From Shewanella surugensis (GTDB taxonomy: Bacteria; Pseudomonadota; Gammaproteobacteria; Enterobacterales; Shewanellaceae), in assembly GCF_023284005.1 (NCBI RefSeq), contig NZ_JAKIKS010000034.1, positions 1-45,212 on the forward strand: DNA of 45,212 nt, written 5' to 3'. This document shows, piece by piece, positions 36,030 through 45,114 of the stretch; within the stretch, counting starts at the first letter, position 1, and the number at the start of each line of letters is the position of its first letter. The translations under genes and the position numbers were made by a program. The notes under the pieces are model-generated. The model did not search any database and had not been told where the DNA came from. It saw nothing but the letters and a program-made list of their open reading frames with translations.

Positions 36030-36321
36030 AAAGAGATGCCTATACTCATATTGTTGCCACGGATGACGACTAATTACTGACTATTTGATAAATAGCTTAG
36101 TTGTTGCTAATGAATGTGATGTTACTTTTATTATACTCACTTTACTTTAAAGTGTAGGGAAATAATGATTTTTTAGCCATGGTGATGGTTAGTCTAATGA
36201 TGGAACAAGTACTGATATGATGGATTTACTTAGATTGAGTGAACTGTTTTATTCAGTATCGCATTGGAATAATCAAAAACAGCTAGACTTAATAGTATCG
36301 ATTGACAAAAGTATATGAAAA

Positions 36322-36768
36322 ATGATCTCTTCAAAACGCATGACGGCACAAATATTAGCCAATGAAGATTCTCTTTTAGATGAAAAAATTCTATCTGAAT
36401 TGGTTGATCTGGTGGGCGAGGAATCGATGGCTAGGATGTTACAGGTTTTTTTAACCGAGCTTAAAGAACGACTAGCTATTTTAAATGAAATATATTTATG
36501 GATTAACAAAGAAAGTGAAGGTTATGACAAGAGTGATGGTTCAAAACATCGAAATATAGATTTTAAGGAAATAGAAATTCAGGCTCATACATTAAAAAGT
36601 TGTGCAGGGAGCTTTGGGGCTTCTGCTTTATTTGAAGCGGTTAAACAGCTAGAAAATGCTGCAAAAAGTGAAGATTTAGCATTTGTTATTGAAAATATAC
36701 TTAAAGTTGAAAAGTTTGGGCAACTCTCTAAGGAGAGCTTAAAACAACGTTTCATGATGTCAAAGTGA
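36322..36768 (+). CDS. HPt (histidine phosphotransfer) domain protein
   Basis: A 148-residue stand-alone phosphorelay carrier. The phospho-accepting His89 lies in AHTLKSCAGSFGASALFEAV, a standard HPt helix, within an all-helical protein. 21 bp before the gene for the sigma54 activator and on the same strand, the same arrangement as luxU-luxO. It should receive phosphate from a hybrid histidine kinase coded elsewhere and pass it to Asp59 of the activator, or to the PP2C response regulator. No good ribosome-binding site is seen before ATG 36322; ATG at codon 7 is an alternative. Confidence 0.87.
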   Translation: MISSKRMTAQILANEDSLLDEKILSELVDLVGEESMARMLQVFLTELKERLAILNEIYLWINKESEGYDKSDGSKHRNIDFKEIEIQAHTLKSCAGSFGASALFEAVKQLENAAKSEDLAFVIENILKVEKFGQLSKESLKQRFMMSK

Positions 36769-36789
36769 TGATTATTTAATTGGTTAGGT

Positions 36790-38274
36790 ATGCATATGAA
36801 TGCTAAAGGCGTTTTTAGTGCGCTCATTATTGAAGACAGTATGTCTTTAGGTGCGCTATATACTGAATATTTGAGGGCTGAAAAGGCGAGTGTAACTCAT
36901 GTGAATTATGGCAGCGATGCATTAAATGAATTAAAGCAATGGCAACCCGATATTTTAGTTTTGGATATTCAATTACCCGATATGTCTGGAATGGATATTC
37001 TAGCGTATGTCCGAGAGTATTATCCTGATATCACGGTTATTATGATCACAGCCCATGCTACGGTCGATCTTGCTGTGGATGCAATGAAAGCGGGTGCATT
37101 TGATTTTTTAATCAAGCCATTTGATGCAAAGCGGTTATCATTTATTGTAAGAAATGCTCTGAAACAGAGGCAGTTAGCTAATTTAGTATCAAAATATGAA
37201 AACAGTTTGTCAAAGGATCATTATATGGGATTTATAGGTGATTCTATAGCGATGCAAGCGGTTTATCGAATAATAGGGAATGTGGCCAATAGTAAAGCTT
37301 CGGTGTTTATTATGGGAGAAAGTGGGACCGGAAAAGAAGTCTGTGCTGAAGCTATTCATCAGGTTGGAAATCGTCAGAGTGAAGCTTTTGTGGCGCTTAA
37401 TTGTGCTTCCATACCTAAGGATTTAATTGAAAGTGAAATTTTTGGCCATACCAAAGGAGCTTTCACGGGAGCGGTGTCTAACCGTGAGGGGGCGGCGACT
37501 CGATCTCATAAAGGGACGCTTTTCCTGGATGAAATTTGTGAAATGGATTTAGCGTTACAAAGTAAATTATTACGTTTTATTCAAACGGGCAGCTTTCAGA
37601 GGGTGGGAGGAGTAAAGGAAGAGGTCGTGGATGTGCGTTTTGTGAGCGCAACGAATAGAATTATCTGGGAAGAAGTTAAGGCGGGTCGTTTTCGAGAAGA
37701 TCTTTTCTATCGATTGCATGTCATTCCTATTGATTTACCTCCATTACGAGATAGAGGCAGAGATATCGACCTCTTATCTAATAAATTCCTTCAAGAATAT
37801 AATAAAGAAGAAGATAAATCTTTTACTGGATTTAGCCCTGAGGTAGAAAACATCTTTGAGCATTATTCTTGGCCGGGGAATGTGAGGCAATTACAAAATG
37901 TTATTAGGCAAATGATAGTATTGAATAAAAGTGATCTGATTGATGTTGATATGCTTCCGGCAGAACTTATGCAAATGAGACAAGAGATTGCTGGGAATAA
38001 TATAAAACCTCTTAATCAAGATTCAAAAAAAAACCATAACGACTCAAATATTAGTTTATTTTCATCAGATAATGTGCCGAGAAAATTACAGGATGAAAAG
38101 GATATTATGCCGTTATGGCTATCAGAAAAACAGACCATTGAAGAAGCGATTGCGGTATGTGGTGGTAATGTGCCAAAAGCGGCAACATTGTTAGAAATCA
38201 GTGCATCGACGATTTATCGTAAAAAACAAGCTTGGGAAGAATTTGAAAATAAGCCCTGTAATCCATCACTATGA
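36790..38274 (+). CDS. Sigma54-dependent response regulator (LuxO/SypG/NtrC type)
   Basis: A 494-residue activator. The receiver domain spans residues 8-125 (phospho-Asp 59 in LVLDIQLPDMSG). The AAA+ domain has Walker A GESGTGKE near 176, GAFTGA near 228 for sigma54 contact, and the Arg-finger region FREDLFYRLHVIPI. The C-terminal Fis-type HTH is GNVPKAATLLEISASTIYRK. The FIGDSIAMQAVYR linker and GKEVCAEAIHQ are close to LuxO of Vibrio. Coded with an HPt protein, and the likely user of the sigma54 promoter at 23137-23152. ATG 36790 and ATG 36796 are both possible starts. Confidence 0.93.
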   Translation: MHMNAKGVFSALIIEDSMSLGALYTEYLRAEKASVTHVNYGSDALNELKQWQPDILVLDIQLPDMSGMDILAYVREYYPDITVIMITAHATVDLAVDAMKAGAFDFLIKPFDAKRLSFIVRNALKQRQLANLVSKYENSLSKDHYMGFIGDSIAMQAVYRIIGNVANSKASVFIMGESGTGKEVCAEAIHQVGNRQSEAFVALNCASIPKDLIESEIFGHTKGAFTGAVSNREGAATRSHKGTLFLDEICEMDLALQSKLLRFIQTGSFQRVGGVKEEVVDVRFVSATNRIIWEEVKAGRFREDLFYRLHVIPIDLPPLRDRGRDIDLLSNKFLQEYNKEEDKSFTGFSPEVENIFEHYSWPGNVRQLQNVIRQMIVLNKSDLIDVDMLPAELMQMRQEIAGNNIKPLNQDSKKNHNDSNISLFSSDNVPRKLQDEKDIMPLWLSEKQTIEEAIAVCGGNVPKAATLLEISASTIYRKKQAWEEFENKPCNPSL

Positions 38275-38332
38275 TCGAGAGTCTTGTCTTGGTTTTTATG
38301 GTTTTTATGGATTTTAGTCAGGGTTTACACTT

Positions 38333-38363
38333 GAAACCGCGTTTGGCTTTCAAACGCGGTTTC
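38333..38363. terminator. Two-way terminator between the activator and wzi genes
   Basis: GAAACCGCGTTTG-GCTTT-CAAACGCGGTTTC, a 13-bp perfect stem between convergent genes. The A-rich and T-rich stem ends can serve either strand. Confidence 0.75.
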
Positions 38364-38392
38364 AAATACTAAGTTACCATAATGAGTCTTAA

Positions 38393-39859
38393 TTAGAAGC
38401 TACGTCCCCACCCTGCATAGAGAGTTGTGTCCCAATCTGTGCCACCTGTGGTGACATATTCGCTATAACCGATAGTGCCACCAACTTTTAAGGTGCCCTT
38501 GTAGAGGAGTCTATGGTAACTGGTATCGAATTGATACATACGTTCGTACTGCTCCGGAGAAACTTTACTACCACCGTCAGCGCTAGCTGTGTCAACGCCG
38601 TCAACGTTCAACTTTAGCCAACGTAATTTATTGGTGATATTTTGGTTGTTACCCAACTGAGTGATAGCCCCCAATACTAAGGTTTCAGAGTCATTATCAT
38701 AAGTACTACCAATACTTCGGTCGTAATAGCGGTAGCCATCTTGATAAAAACCATGCTCATACATACAGTTATAAACGTTTGAGTCGACTCCACAGGAGGC
38801 TTTTGTATTTGTGTATTCAAGGAAAATACGTGTATTGAGTGTTTGAACGACAAAATCAATGCCCCCCATATTGGATGCATTGATGAGCTTCACTTTTTCA
38901 GTATGGAAGTCTTCATGTATACGCTCATAGTAAAGACCATAAGGGATCCCAAAGGCCGTATCTGACCAACGAAAATCATATCCGGCCAGCATATTCTCTT
39001 GACCGTTGTCCAATTCATTTTCTGATTGACCGCCGTTTGATAAGCCGTCCCACCAATCACTGAAACTGTTACCGTAGCCTTCTCCGCCCCATTGCATCGC
39101 CCAAGAGAAGCCGACTTCTATTTTAGAAATCGGTCTGATGGTGGCGCGAGTTCGCCATAGTTTTGTATCGGAGATATAACGATCACTTTCCATTTGGCTA
39201 AAACTTGCCGTATAGGTCCAAGGGCCAATCCAATTGAGCCATGGAGTTTCAAAGGCTTCACTGTTATTTCGAGTTAAGCTAATACCGGGCATCGGGCGAG
39301 CGTTGGTTGTTTGAATGAGGCCAGTATCCCAACCAGGTCCCCAATACATTTGCTGTACACCAGCACTGAAAATCCAATTTCCTAACATGACAGCGGCAAA
39401 ACTATTATCTAGGCGGGCACTGTTTCCGTCAATAGGGTCAACGTGATAGCTGGCTGAGAGTCTACCGCTAAACCAATCTTTAGTGACATCGGCATTGACT
39501 GTGATCTGGCCCTTATCGCGATAATCTTGACCAAATCCGATAAAACGGGTCGTATCCGAGGCAGCAGCAATTTCAAAGCTAGTGTCAAAGGCTTGATTGT
39601 CTTTTTGATAGGCTTCAGTAACGCGTTCAAAAGCGGAATTTTGTTGTGGGGATAATTGGTCTAGATTGGCTTTATCCATATCTTGCTTTAAGCCTGCCCA
39701 CATAAGAGGATAAGTTGTAACGGGTTGTAAAATAATCCCTGTATCGGCCAAGAGTTGAATATCTGCTCTTAGGGCCAGATCATCTGGCTCTACCCACCAT
39801 GCTGCTTGTACTGAATTGATACTTAAAAGTAGGATCCCTGATAATAATTTAAATTTCAT
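38393..39859 (-). CDS. wzi: Capsule assembly Wzi-family outer-membrane protein
   Basis: A 488-residue outer-membrane beta-barrel. The signal peptide (MKFKLLSGILLLSINSVQA) is cut before AWWVEPDD. The body has alternating beta-strand patterns with many aromatic residues, and the C-terminus ends in TLYAGWGRSF with a terminal Phe, as barrel-assembly substrates do. WYWGPGWDTGLI-like spacing (MYWGPGWDTGLIQTTNARPM) and RNNSEAFETPWLNWIGPW are typical of Wzi relatives, which help anchor or shape capsule at the surface. The frame is open 42 codons further up, but ATG 39859 directly starts the signal peptide, so I use it. Confidence 0.85.
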   Translation of the reverse strand: MKFKLLSGILLLSINSVQAAWWVEPDDLALRADIQLLADTGIILQPVTTYPLMWAGLKQDMDKANLDQLSPQQNSAFERVTEAYQKDNQAFDTSFEIAAASDTTRFIGFGQDYRDKGQITVNADVTKDWFSGRLSASYHVDPIDGNSARLDNSFAAVMLGNWIFSAGVQQMYWGPGWDTGLIQTTNARPMPGISLTRNNSEAFETPWLNWIGPWTYTASFSQMESDRYISDTKLWRTRATIRPISKIEVGFSWAMQWGGEGYGNSFSDWWDGLSNGGQSENELDNGQENMLAGYDFRWSDTAFGIPYGLYYERIHEDFHTEKVKLINASNMGGIDFVVQTLNTRIFLEYTNTKASCGVDSNVYNCMYEHGFYQDGYRYYDRSIGSTYDNDSETLVLGAITQLGNNQNITNKLRWLKLNVDGVDTASADGGSKVSPEQYERMYQFDTSYHRLLYKGTLKVGGTIGYSEYVTTGGTDWDTTLYAGWGRSF

Positions 39860-40315
39860 TGTTGTCTCAATCGTTAATGCTGACAGTATGTTAGGTGTTT
39901 TTTTATTGGAAAGTAGTATATAGGAGAAATGTATTTTATAAAAAAGATAAAAATGTGATTCAAATACGACTTTTGTATACTGCACTGTTTGTTTTTTGGC
40001 CTTTTAATGGTGTTTTAATAAATTTACTATTAATTACATTAACTTGTAGATGGCAAAACGCAGGATGTTTTTGATTGGGTTGCTGATTGTTAAGTTAAAA
40101 CGTTACAGTTTGATAAAGTTATTTTTTATTAAACTGACTTTAGAGTGTAATGAGTAACACTTTTTTATCCTTTTTAAGGGGTTGCTCTATGGTCTTGGCT
40201 GATTGATAGATTAGAAGAGCGTTTTTAGGGGGTTAATAAAAGGTTTTATTCAATCATCACATTAATTGCGTATAATGTGGCTAAAAATGAAGGAATAAGC
40301 TTAGGTTATACAGAT
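39860..40315. other. Divergent spacer between wzi and the membrane-protein gene
   Basis: AT-rich, no gene seen. A -10 box TATAAT at 40271-40276 points right, with transcription expected near 40283, which favours ATG 40316 over the GTG at 40277 as start of the next gene. No GG-N10-GC sigma54 promoter was found toward wzi. Confidence 0.5.
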
Positions 40316-40987
40316 ATGAATATTCATCCGCTTTCTAAGCGTAATGGCATCACTTTAACCATTTTTGGCACTATAGCGTTAACGCTCGGGATAAGTTTAT
40401 TTTTGTGGAATATAGGTAATTTTGCTATCGGCTTGTTGTTTTTTTCTATTGGCGCCATTTTAACGTTATTGGGAGTGGCTAAACAGTTGGAGCCTAATAT
40501 TACCTTAACACTTAACAATCAAGGGCTGAATTATTTTCACCGTAGAGGACAAGTTAAGATTAATTGGGGCAATATTCAGCGTATTGATATTCCAAAGGTT
40601 ATTCATAATGGACAATGGATCTCCTTGCCTTATATTGGTATAAAGGTTAAATATTTCAATGAAATACTGGATATTATTCCTCCTCGCTTGGCGACGGGGC
40701 TTTTAACGGAACAACGGCCATTATTAATGACAGCATCCGCTCAAGATGATGATATCGCTACCTTAGAAACTTATTTAGGCGCCGAATTTACCCCATTAAT
40801 GGTGAATGATGAACGTTACAGAGGTGTTTTGGCTATGTTTGGCCATAGGAGCTTAATGCTTAATAAATATTTGGGCTACCATTTATTTATTCCTTTCGAT
40901 AGTTTAGACCGAGACGGTGTGGATTTTGTTAGACTATTGAAAAAGTATAAAAATGACTTTGATATAGTGAGAGCTGAAGCATTGTGA
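40316..40987 (+). CDS. Conserved-type membrane protein of unknown function (possibly DUF2982)
   Basis: A 223-residue protein starting MNIHPLSKRNGITLTIFGTI. Two membrane helices lie at about residues 14-35 and 38-57, followed by a soluble domain of about 160 residues with a PH-like or GRAM-like beta pattern (LTLNNQGLNYFHRRGQVKIN; WGNIQRIDIPKV). The frame is open from a GTG at 40277, but that lies at the predicted transcription start, so ATG 40316 is preferred. The membership in DUF2982 is from memory and unverified. Alone on its strand, next to bactofilin and gal genes; function not assigned. Confidence 0.72.
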   Translation: MNIHPLSKRNGITLTIFGTIALTLGISLFLWNIGNFAIGLLFFSIGAILTLLGVAKQLEPNITLTLNNQGLNYFHRRGQVKINWGNIQRIDIPKVIHNGQWISLPYIGIKVKYFNEILDIIPPRLATGLLTEQRPLLMTASAQDDDIATLETYLGAEFTPLMVNDERYRGVLAMFGHRSLMLNKYLGYHLFIPFDSLDRDGVDFVRLLKKYKNDFDIVRAEAL

Positions 40988-41003
40988 ATTGATTATGTGC
41001 TGC

Positions 41004-41036
41004 AAAAAGGCTAACGATATTCAATGGCGTTAGCCT
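41004..41036 (-). terminator. Rho-independent terminator of the bactofilin gene
   Basis: On the minus strand AGGCTAACG pairs with CGTTAGCCT (9-bp stem, 11-base loop; 41008-41036) and runs into TTTTT at 41008-41004. It lies 36 bp after the bactofilin stop and faces the end of the rightward membrane-protein gene, so it may serve both. Confidence 0.8.
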
Positions 41037-41071
41037 CAATAAAAATGAATTGCTAGAGACAGTAATGTTGA

Positions 41072-41476
41072 TTAACTAACTAAGTTACTTTCTTCTAATT
41101 GTTTTACGGACTCTGGTTTTGCGTATGAGGAGGAGAGTAATTCGGTGCTTTCTCTGACTCGCATACCGATAAATTGCCCGCCTTCAAAAATCTCCATTGA
41201 TTGACAATTGACTTCACCATCCACTCTACCCGTACTGGTGATGTTGAGTTTATTACAGTTCAATTTTCCTTTAAAGCTGCCTGATACTCTGAGCTCTACA
41301 CATTGTAATTCCCCTTCAACAAAACCATCGAGTTCGATATTAATGTTACTTGTTGACAAGATTGTGCCTTGCAATTCACCCGAAATAAGAGATTCATCGG
41401 TAAATTGAATATCACCAGTGAGTTTTGTGCCTTGAGCAATAAAAGTGAGTCCGCCTGTTTTGTTTTTCTTGAACAT
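41072..41476 (-). CDS. Bactofilin
   Basis: A 134-residue bactofilin, a small beta-helical cytoskeletal protein that polymerises without nucleotide and often scaffolds cell-wall or envelope enzymes. The short N-terminal tail (MFKKNKTGGLTFIAQGTKLT) is followed by repeating strands about 18 residues apart (GDIQFTDESLISGELQGTIL, ELDGFVEGELQC, VSGSFKGKLNCNKLN, STGRVDGEVNC), and a Ser/Glu-rich tail ends the protein. Single gene with its own terminator. Confidence 0.92.
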   Translation of the reverse strand: MFKKNKTGGLTFIAQGTKLTGDIQFTDESLISGELQGTILSTSNINIELDGFVEGELQCVELRVSGSFKGKLNCNKLNITSTGRVDGEVNCQSMEIFEGGQFIGMRVRESTELLSSSYAKPESVKQLEESNLVS

Positions 41477-41942
41477 TAGTATGTCTTCATAGGATCAGGG
41501 TTTGTTGTATATTAACGTTAAAATTAAAGTAAGAAAACCACTAAAATTTGGCACTTAGATGTCATTTTTTTGGCTAAGGAGAATGTAAAGTCAATTAATT
41601 AATGACTTATCGGGAATAATTCACTGTAGAGCTGAATTCAATGTTAAATTTCAGATAAAATAAACTGGACTACTGTTTTAATTGTAGGCTTTACGTTTTT
41701 TTACGGGTTAAAAACAAGCTATTCATGACGAATATTAAATGAAGCATTTTCTCGAATAAGCTTCACTAGCAACATAAATGTTTCTGGCATGAAATGAAAG
41801 TGTGTATAAAGTGAACTCTTTTTGATTTGTCGCCTTTTAATTTTAGCTGCAACGGGATTTTGAATGTGTGTGGGTATCAATACCGTGAAACAGAGCGGTG
41901 CAGTCGATTCAACGTAGAATCAACTGCAATTTTCAAAAGGGT
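41477..41942. other. Spacer between bactofilin and galE
   Basis: No ORF that I can support. It holds a palindrome AAGTCA-(9)-TGACTT at 41588-41608 with an ATTAATTAA core, and the inverted repeat 41900-41927. The upstream half should contain the bactofilin promoter. Confidence 0.45.
41900..41927. repeat. Inverted repeat downstream of galE
   Basis: GCAGTCGATTC-AACGTA-GAATCAACTGC, 11-bp arms with one mismatch, 16 bp beyond the galE stop. It is probably the 3'-end hairpin of the galU-galE transcript, though no U-tract follows on the minus strand. Confidence 0.5.
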
Positions 41943-42956
41943 TTAATCTGAGTAACCATTCGGATTACTGGATTGCCATTGCCAGCTACTCGTCATCATA
42001 TCTTGTAATGTATGTGTTGCTTGCCAATTTAATTCGGTGAGGGCTTTTTTGGGATCGGCATAACAAGCTGCTATGTCTCCTGTTCTTCTGGCAACGATTT
42101 GATAGTTAATTTTTTGATCAGATGCTTGTTCAAAAGCCTGCACCATATCGAGCACGCTATAGCCCTGACCTGTCCCTAAATTATACGTTAATAACCCAGG
42201 TAGAGTGTCAAGTTTATCGAGTGCTTTTAGGTGACCCATGGCGAGATCGACAACATGAATATAATCACGTACGCCCGTTCCGTCATGGGTATTGTAATCA
42301 TTGCCAAATACACTAAGCGTGTCTCGTTTTCCTACTGCCACTTGGGAGATAAAGGGTATAAGGTTATTGGGTATATCGTTCGGATCTTCTCCAATTAATC
42401 CACTGCTATGGGCTCCGACAGGATTAAAGTAGCGTAGTCGAGCAATATTCCAACTATTATCCGCCTGGTATAAATCACTTAAAATATGCTCGACCATGAG
42501 TTTAGATTGGCCATAGGGGTTGGTAGCTGATGTGGGAAAATCTTCAGTGATGGGAAGAGAAGCGGGATCGCCATAAACGGTGGCCGATGAGCTAAACACT
42601 AATTTTTTGACATTAAATTCATTCATGACTTCACATAAACTGAGTGTGCCAGTGACGTTATTTTCATAATATCGTAAGGGTTGTTCGACAGATTCACCGA
42701 CGGCTTTAAGACCAGCAAAGTGGATCACTGCATGAATATTATGATCAGTAAACACTTTTTGTAAAAAGGCTTTATTCAGTACATCACCTTGGTAAAACGT
42801 TATGGTTTTTTGAGTGATCTGTTCGACTCGATCAAGGGCGGTGATACTGGCGTTGCTTAAGTTGTCCAGTATGACAACATCATGTCCTGTATTGAGTAAT
42901 TCAACGACTGTATGGCTACCTATGTATCCTGCACCACCAGTTACTAGAATGGTCAT
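41943..42956 (-). CDS. galE: UDP-glucose 4-epimerase
   Basis: A 337-residue short-chain dehydrogenase/reductase. The NAD-binding GGAGYIGSH is at residues 7-15, [10 protein letters not shown] carries the catalytic Ser/Thr, and YGQSK near 148 the Tyr/Lys. Interconverts UDP-glucose and UDP-galactose and thus supplies galactose for surface polysaccharide. The length is that of E. coli GalE. It overlaps galU by 4 bp (ATGA type), so both are made from one mRNA, with AAGGATATGAAT before the ATG. Confidence 0.95.
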   Translation of the reverse strand: MTILVTGGAGYIGSHTVVELLNTGHDVVILDNLSNASITALDRVEQITQKTITFYQGDVLNKAFLQKVFTDHNIHAVIHFAGLKAVGESVEQPLRYYENNVTGTLSLCEVMNEFNVKKLVFSSSATVYGDPASLPITEDFPTSATNPYGQSKLMVEHILSDLYQADNSWNIARLRYFNPVGAHSSGLIGEDPNDIPNNLIPFISQVAVGKRDTLSVFGNDYNTHDGTGVRDYIHVVDLAMGHLKALDKLDTLPGLLTYNLGTGQGYSVLDMVQAFEQASDQKINYQIVARRTGDIAACYADPKKALTELNWQATHTLQDMMTSSWQWQSSNPNGYSD

Positions 42957-43864
42957 ATATTCATATCCTTAACGAGATTTATTAGGTATTTTTTAAATTC
43001 ATTGCCGATTTCTTTATGTCGAATAGCATGTTCTACCGTAGCCTGCATGTAACCCATCTTATTACCACAGTCATGACTTTTACCTTGCATATAATAGGCA
43101 TTGACTGTTTGTTTTTTCATGAGCATTGCAATGGCGTCGGTGAGTTGAATTTCATTGCCTGTTCCAGCTGGGGTTTTGGCCAATAGTGGCCATATGTCGG
43201 CAGGGAGAATATAACGACCCACGACGCTTAAATTAGACGGTGCTTCTGCTATTTTTGGTTTTTCGACCAACTGTGTGAGGGGGTAGGATTCAGCTGGAGA
43301 TAAAGGGTAGCCATTAACGTCGGCAATACCGTATTGGTCAACTTGGTTATCTGGAACACCTTCTACCATGATCTGAGCTACTTGGGTGTCATGATATTGT
43401 TTAACCATATCTGCCAAATTGTCTAAATGTAGATGACAACTTGCACTATCGATAATCACATCGGGGAGCAGTACTGCAAATGGATTGTCCCCGACAACGG
43501 GGTAGGCACAAGCAATAGCGTGACCGAGTCCTTTAGCTTGAGATTGGCGTACACTGATCACTGAAACATGGCTTGGACAAATGGCTTTAACTTCAGAGAG
43601 TAATTGTCTTTTAACACGACTTTCAAGCTGTGCTTCTAACTCAAAACTTGTATCAAAATGATTTTCAATGGAATTTTTACTTGCATGAGTGACTAATACA
43701 ATTTCATCAATTCCTGCGGCTATGGCTTCATTAACCACATATTGAATCAATGGCTTATCCATAACGGGCAGCATTTCTTTAGGAATAGCTTTGGTAGCGG
43801 GGAGCATACGAGTGCCTAAACCCGCAACGGGAATGACGGCTTTACGAATTCGATTAGACTGCAT
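42953..43864 (-). CDS. galU: UTP-glucose-1-phosphate uridylyltransferase
   Basis: A 303-residue nucleotidyltransferase making UDP-glucose. The signature [20 protein letters not shown] is near residues 15-34, then [22 protein letters not shown] [12 protein letters not shown], and VEKP. First gene of galU-galE, with AAGGA five bases before ATG 43864. UDP-glucose and UDP-galactose would feed the neighbouring polysaccharide locus as well as general envelope synthesis. Confidence 0.95.
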   Translation of the reverse strand: MQSNRIRKAVIPVAGLGTRMLPATKAIPKEMLPVMDKPLIQYVVNEAIAAGIDEIVLVTHASKNSIENHFDTSFELEAQLESRVKRQLLSEVKAICPSHVSVISVRQSQAKGLGHAIACAYPVVGDNPFAVLLPDVIIDSASCHLHLDNLADMVKQYHDTQVAQIMVEGVPDNQVDQYGIADVNGYPLSPAESYPLTQLVEKPKIAEAPSNLSVVGRYILPADIWPLLAKTPAGTGNEIQLTDAIAMLMKKQTVNAYYMQGKSHDCGNKMGYMQATVEHAIRHKEIGNEFKKYLINLVKDMNI

Positions 43865-44183
43865 TGTCTTCCTTAATGGTTAAAGAGTGCAGAGAGAGTT
43901 TGTATATTACGGGCAAAATGACGATATCAAAACTGTTTTTCAGCCACAAGAGAAAAATAGATCTGAAGACATCAATTTATGTTCAATTTATTCTGTTTAT
44001 TTCCCCTAGTTACTCGAAGATGCTGCCCGTTGGGAATCAGTAAAAATGCTGACTCAGGGGGCCTGCGTTGCATTACCTTAAAAGGCATAAGCATTCCTAC
44101 AATAATGCGGCTTGAATTGCGCATTTTTACGGACTCTGAAAACATGCATCTTTAGGTGGCTTGAGTATAGTACCGACAACGAG

Positions 44184-44201
44184 TGTAACAAAATTTTTAC
44201 G
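44184..44201 (+). promoter_or_regulatory. TyrR/PhhR-type box upstream of phhA
   Basis: TGTAAC-AAAATT-TTTACG differs at two bases from the TyrR box TGTAAA-N6-TTTACA. It lies about 100 bp before phhA, which in Pseudomonas and relatives is controlled by a TyrR-family protein responding to aromatic amino acids. Confidence 0.6.
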
Positions 44202-44239
44202 GATTTATTCTGATCAGTCAAAAGAATTAATCCTCTTAT

Positions 44240-44267
44240 GGTTAACAAAGACGTCTCTTTGGTTAAC
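44240..44267 (+). promoter_or_regulatory. Stem-loop in the phhA leader
   Basis: GTTAACAAAGA-CGTC-TCTTTGGTTAAC can fold with one bulged G just upstream of AGGAG (44274-44278). It may shape access to the ribosome-binding site; role inferred only from position. Confidence 0.35.
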
Positions 44268-44301
44268 TATGAAAGGAGTTGCAACTGGATGTGTATAGAT
44301 A

Positions 44302-45105
44302 ATGATGAATAAAAAAACACAATATATTGCTCGTGTCGCTGATCAAACAGGGCAAATAAACTATCCTCAAGAAGAAAATGATATTTGGCATCAGTTATAT
44401 ACTCGTCAGTTAGATAAGTTACCGGGCCGAGCCTGCGATGAATACTTACAGGGATTAGACGCCATATCATTGCCAAATGATCATATTCCTCAGCTTCATG
44501 AAATTGATAAGGTATTATTGGAGACCACAGGCTGGAAGACTGCGGCTGTTCCGGCGTTGATTTCTTTTGCAAACTTTTTTGAACTGTTAGCCAATAAGGC
44601 TTTCCCCGTTGCGACCTTTATTCGCAGCAAGCAAGAACTCGATTATCTTCAAGAACCTGATATATTTCATGAGATTTTTGGGCATTGTCCTTTGTTAACC
44701 AATCCATCGTTTGCCCATTTCTCACATCTATATGGGCAATTAGGCTTAGCGGCTACACCACAAGAACGGGTGTATTTAGCTCGACTCTATTGGTTTACAG
44801 TCGAGTTTGGTTTAATTCAATCGGATCCTGAGACATTACGGATCTATGGTGGTGGGATTTTAAGCTCCCCAGGTGAAACACTTTATGTTACAGGGCCTAA
44901 GCCAGAAATAAAGCCTTTTGATTTACTCGAGGTGTTAAGAACCCCCTATCGAATTGATATCATGCAACCGGTCTATTATGCGATTGAGCATATCAGTGTG
45001 CTCGATGATCTTGCACAGACAGACATTATGAAAACGGTAAAAGAAGCGATTAAATTAGGCTTATTACCTGCGAAATTTGAAGAAAAAAAGAAAGTATCAT
45101 CATAA
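44302..45105 (+). CDS. phhA: Phenylalanine 4-monooxygenase
   Basis: A 267-residue tetrahydropterin-dependent, non-haem iron hydroxylase that turns phenylalanine into tyrosine. The iron ligands are His123 and His128 (HEIFGHCP) and Glu168 (WFTVEFGL). GWKTAAVPALISFANFFELL and the pterin-side IYGGGILSSPGE are present. Length and layout match bacterial single-domain PhhA. ATG 44302 and ATG 44305 are both possible. The only strong AGGAG (44274-44278) is better spaced for a 7-codon frame (44289-44312) that overlaps the phhA start, so phhA may be translated by coupling. The usual partner phhB is not seen; IS200-like sequence follows directly. Confidence 0.95.
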   Translation: MMNKKTQYIARVADQTGQINYPQEENDIWHQLYTRQLDKLPGRACDEYLQGLDAISLPNDHIPQLHEIDKVLLETTGWKTAAVPALISFANFFELLANKAFPVATFIRSKQELDYLQEPDIFHEIFGHCPLLTNPSFAHFSHLYGQLGLAATPQERVYLARLYWFTVEFGLIQSDPETLRIYGGGILSSPGETLYVTGPKPEIKPFDLLEVLRTPYRIDIMQPVYYAIEHISVLDDLAQTDIMKTVKEAIKLGLLPAKFEEKKKVSS

Positions 45106-45114
45106 TTAACAAAC

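Larger units (their letters stand above)
43865..44301. other. Control region between galU and phhA
   Basis: Divergent spacer with the phhA regulatory sites listed separately and a 57-codon open frame on the minus strand (43972-44145; starts MFSESVKMRNSSR) without a clear ribosome-binding site. That frame may be chance, or part of a repeated extragenic element. No other gene seen. Confidence 0.5.

Noticed and set aside
36096..36111. TAGCTTAGTTGTTGCT as a sigma54 promoter for the HPt-activator pair
   Set aside because: The spacing is right, but the -24 half has only T.GC of TGGCAC and lacks the invariant GG.
40144..40166. AGTGT...ACACTTTTTTT as a rightward terminator upstream of the membrane-protein gene
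   Set aside because: The stem is only five base pairs, and no rightward transcript is expected to end there.
41549..41564. TGGCACTTAGATGTCA as a plus-strand sigma54 promoter
   Set aside because: The -12 GC is replaced by TC, and no rightward gene follows.
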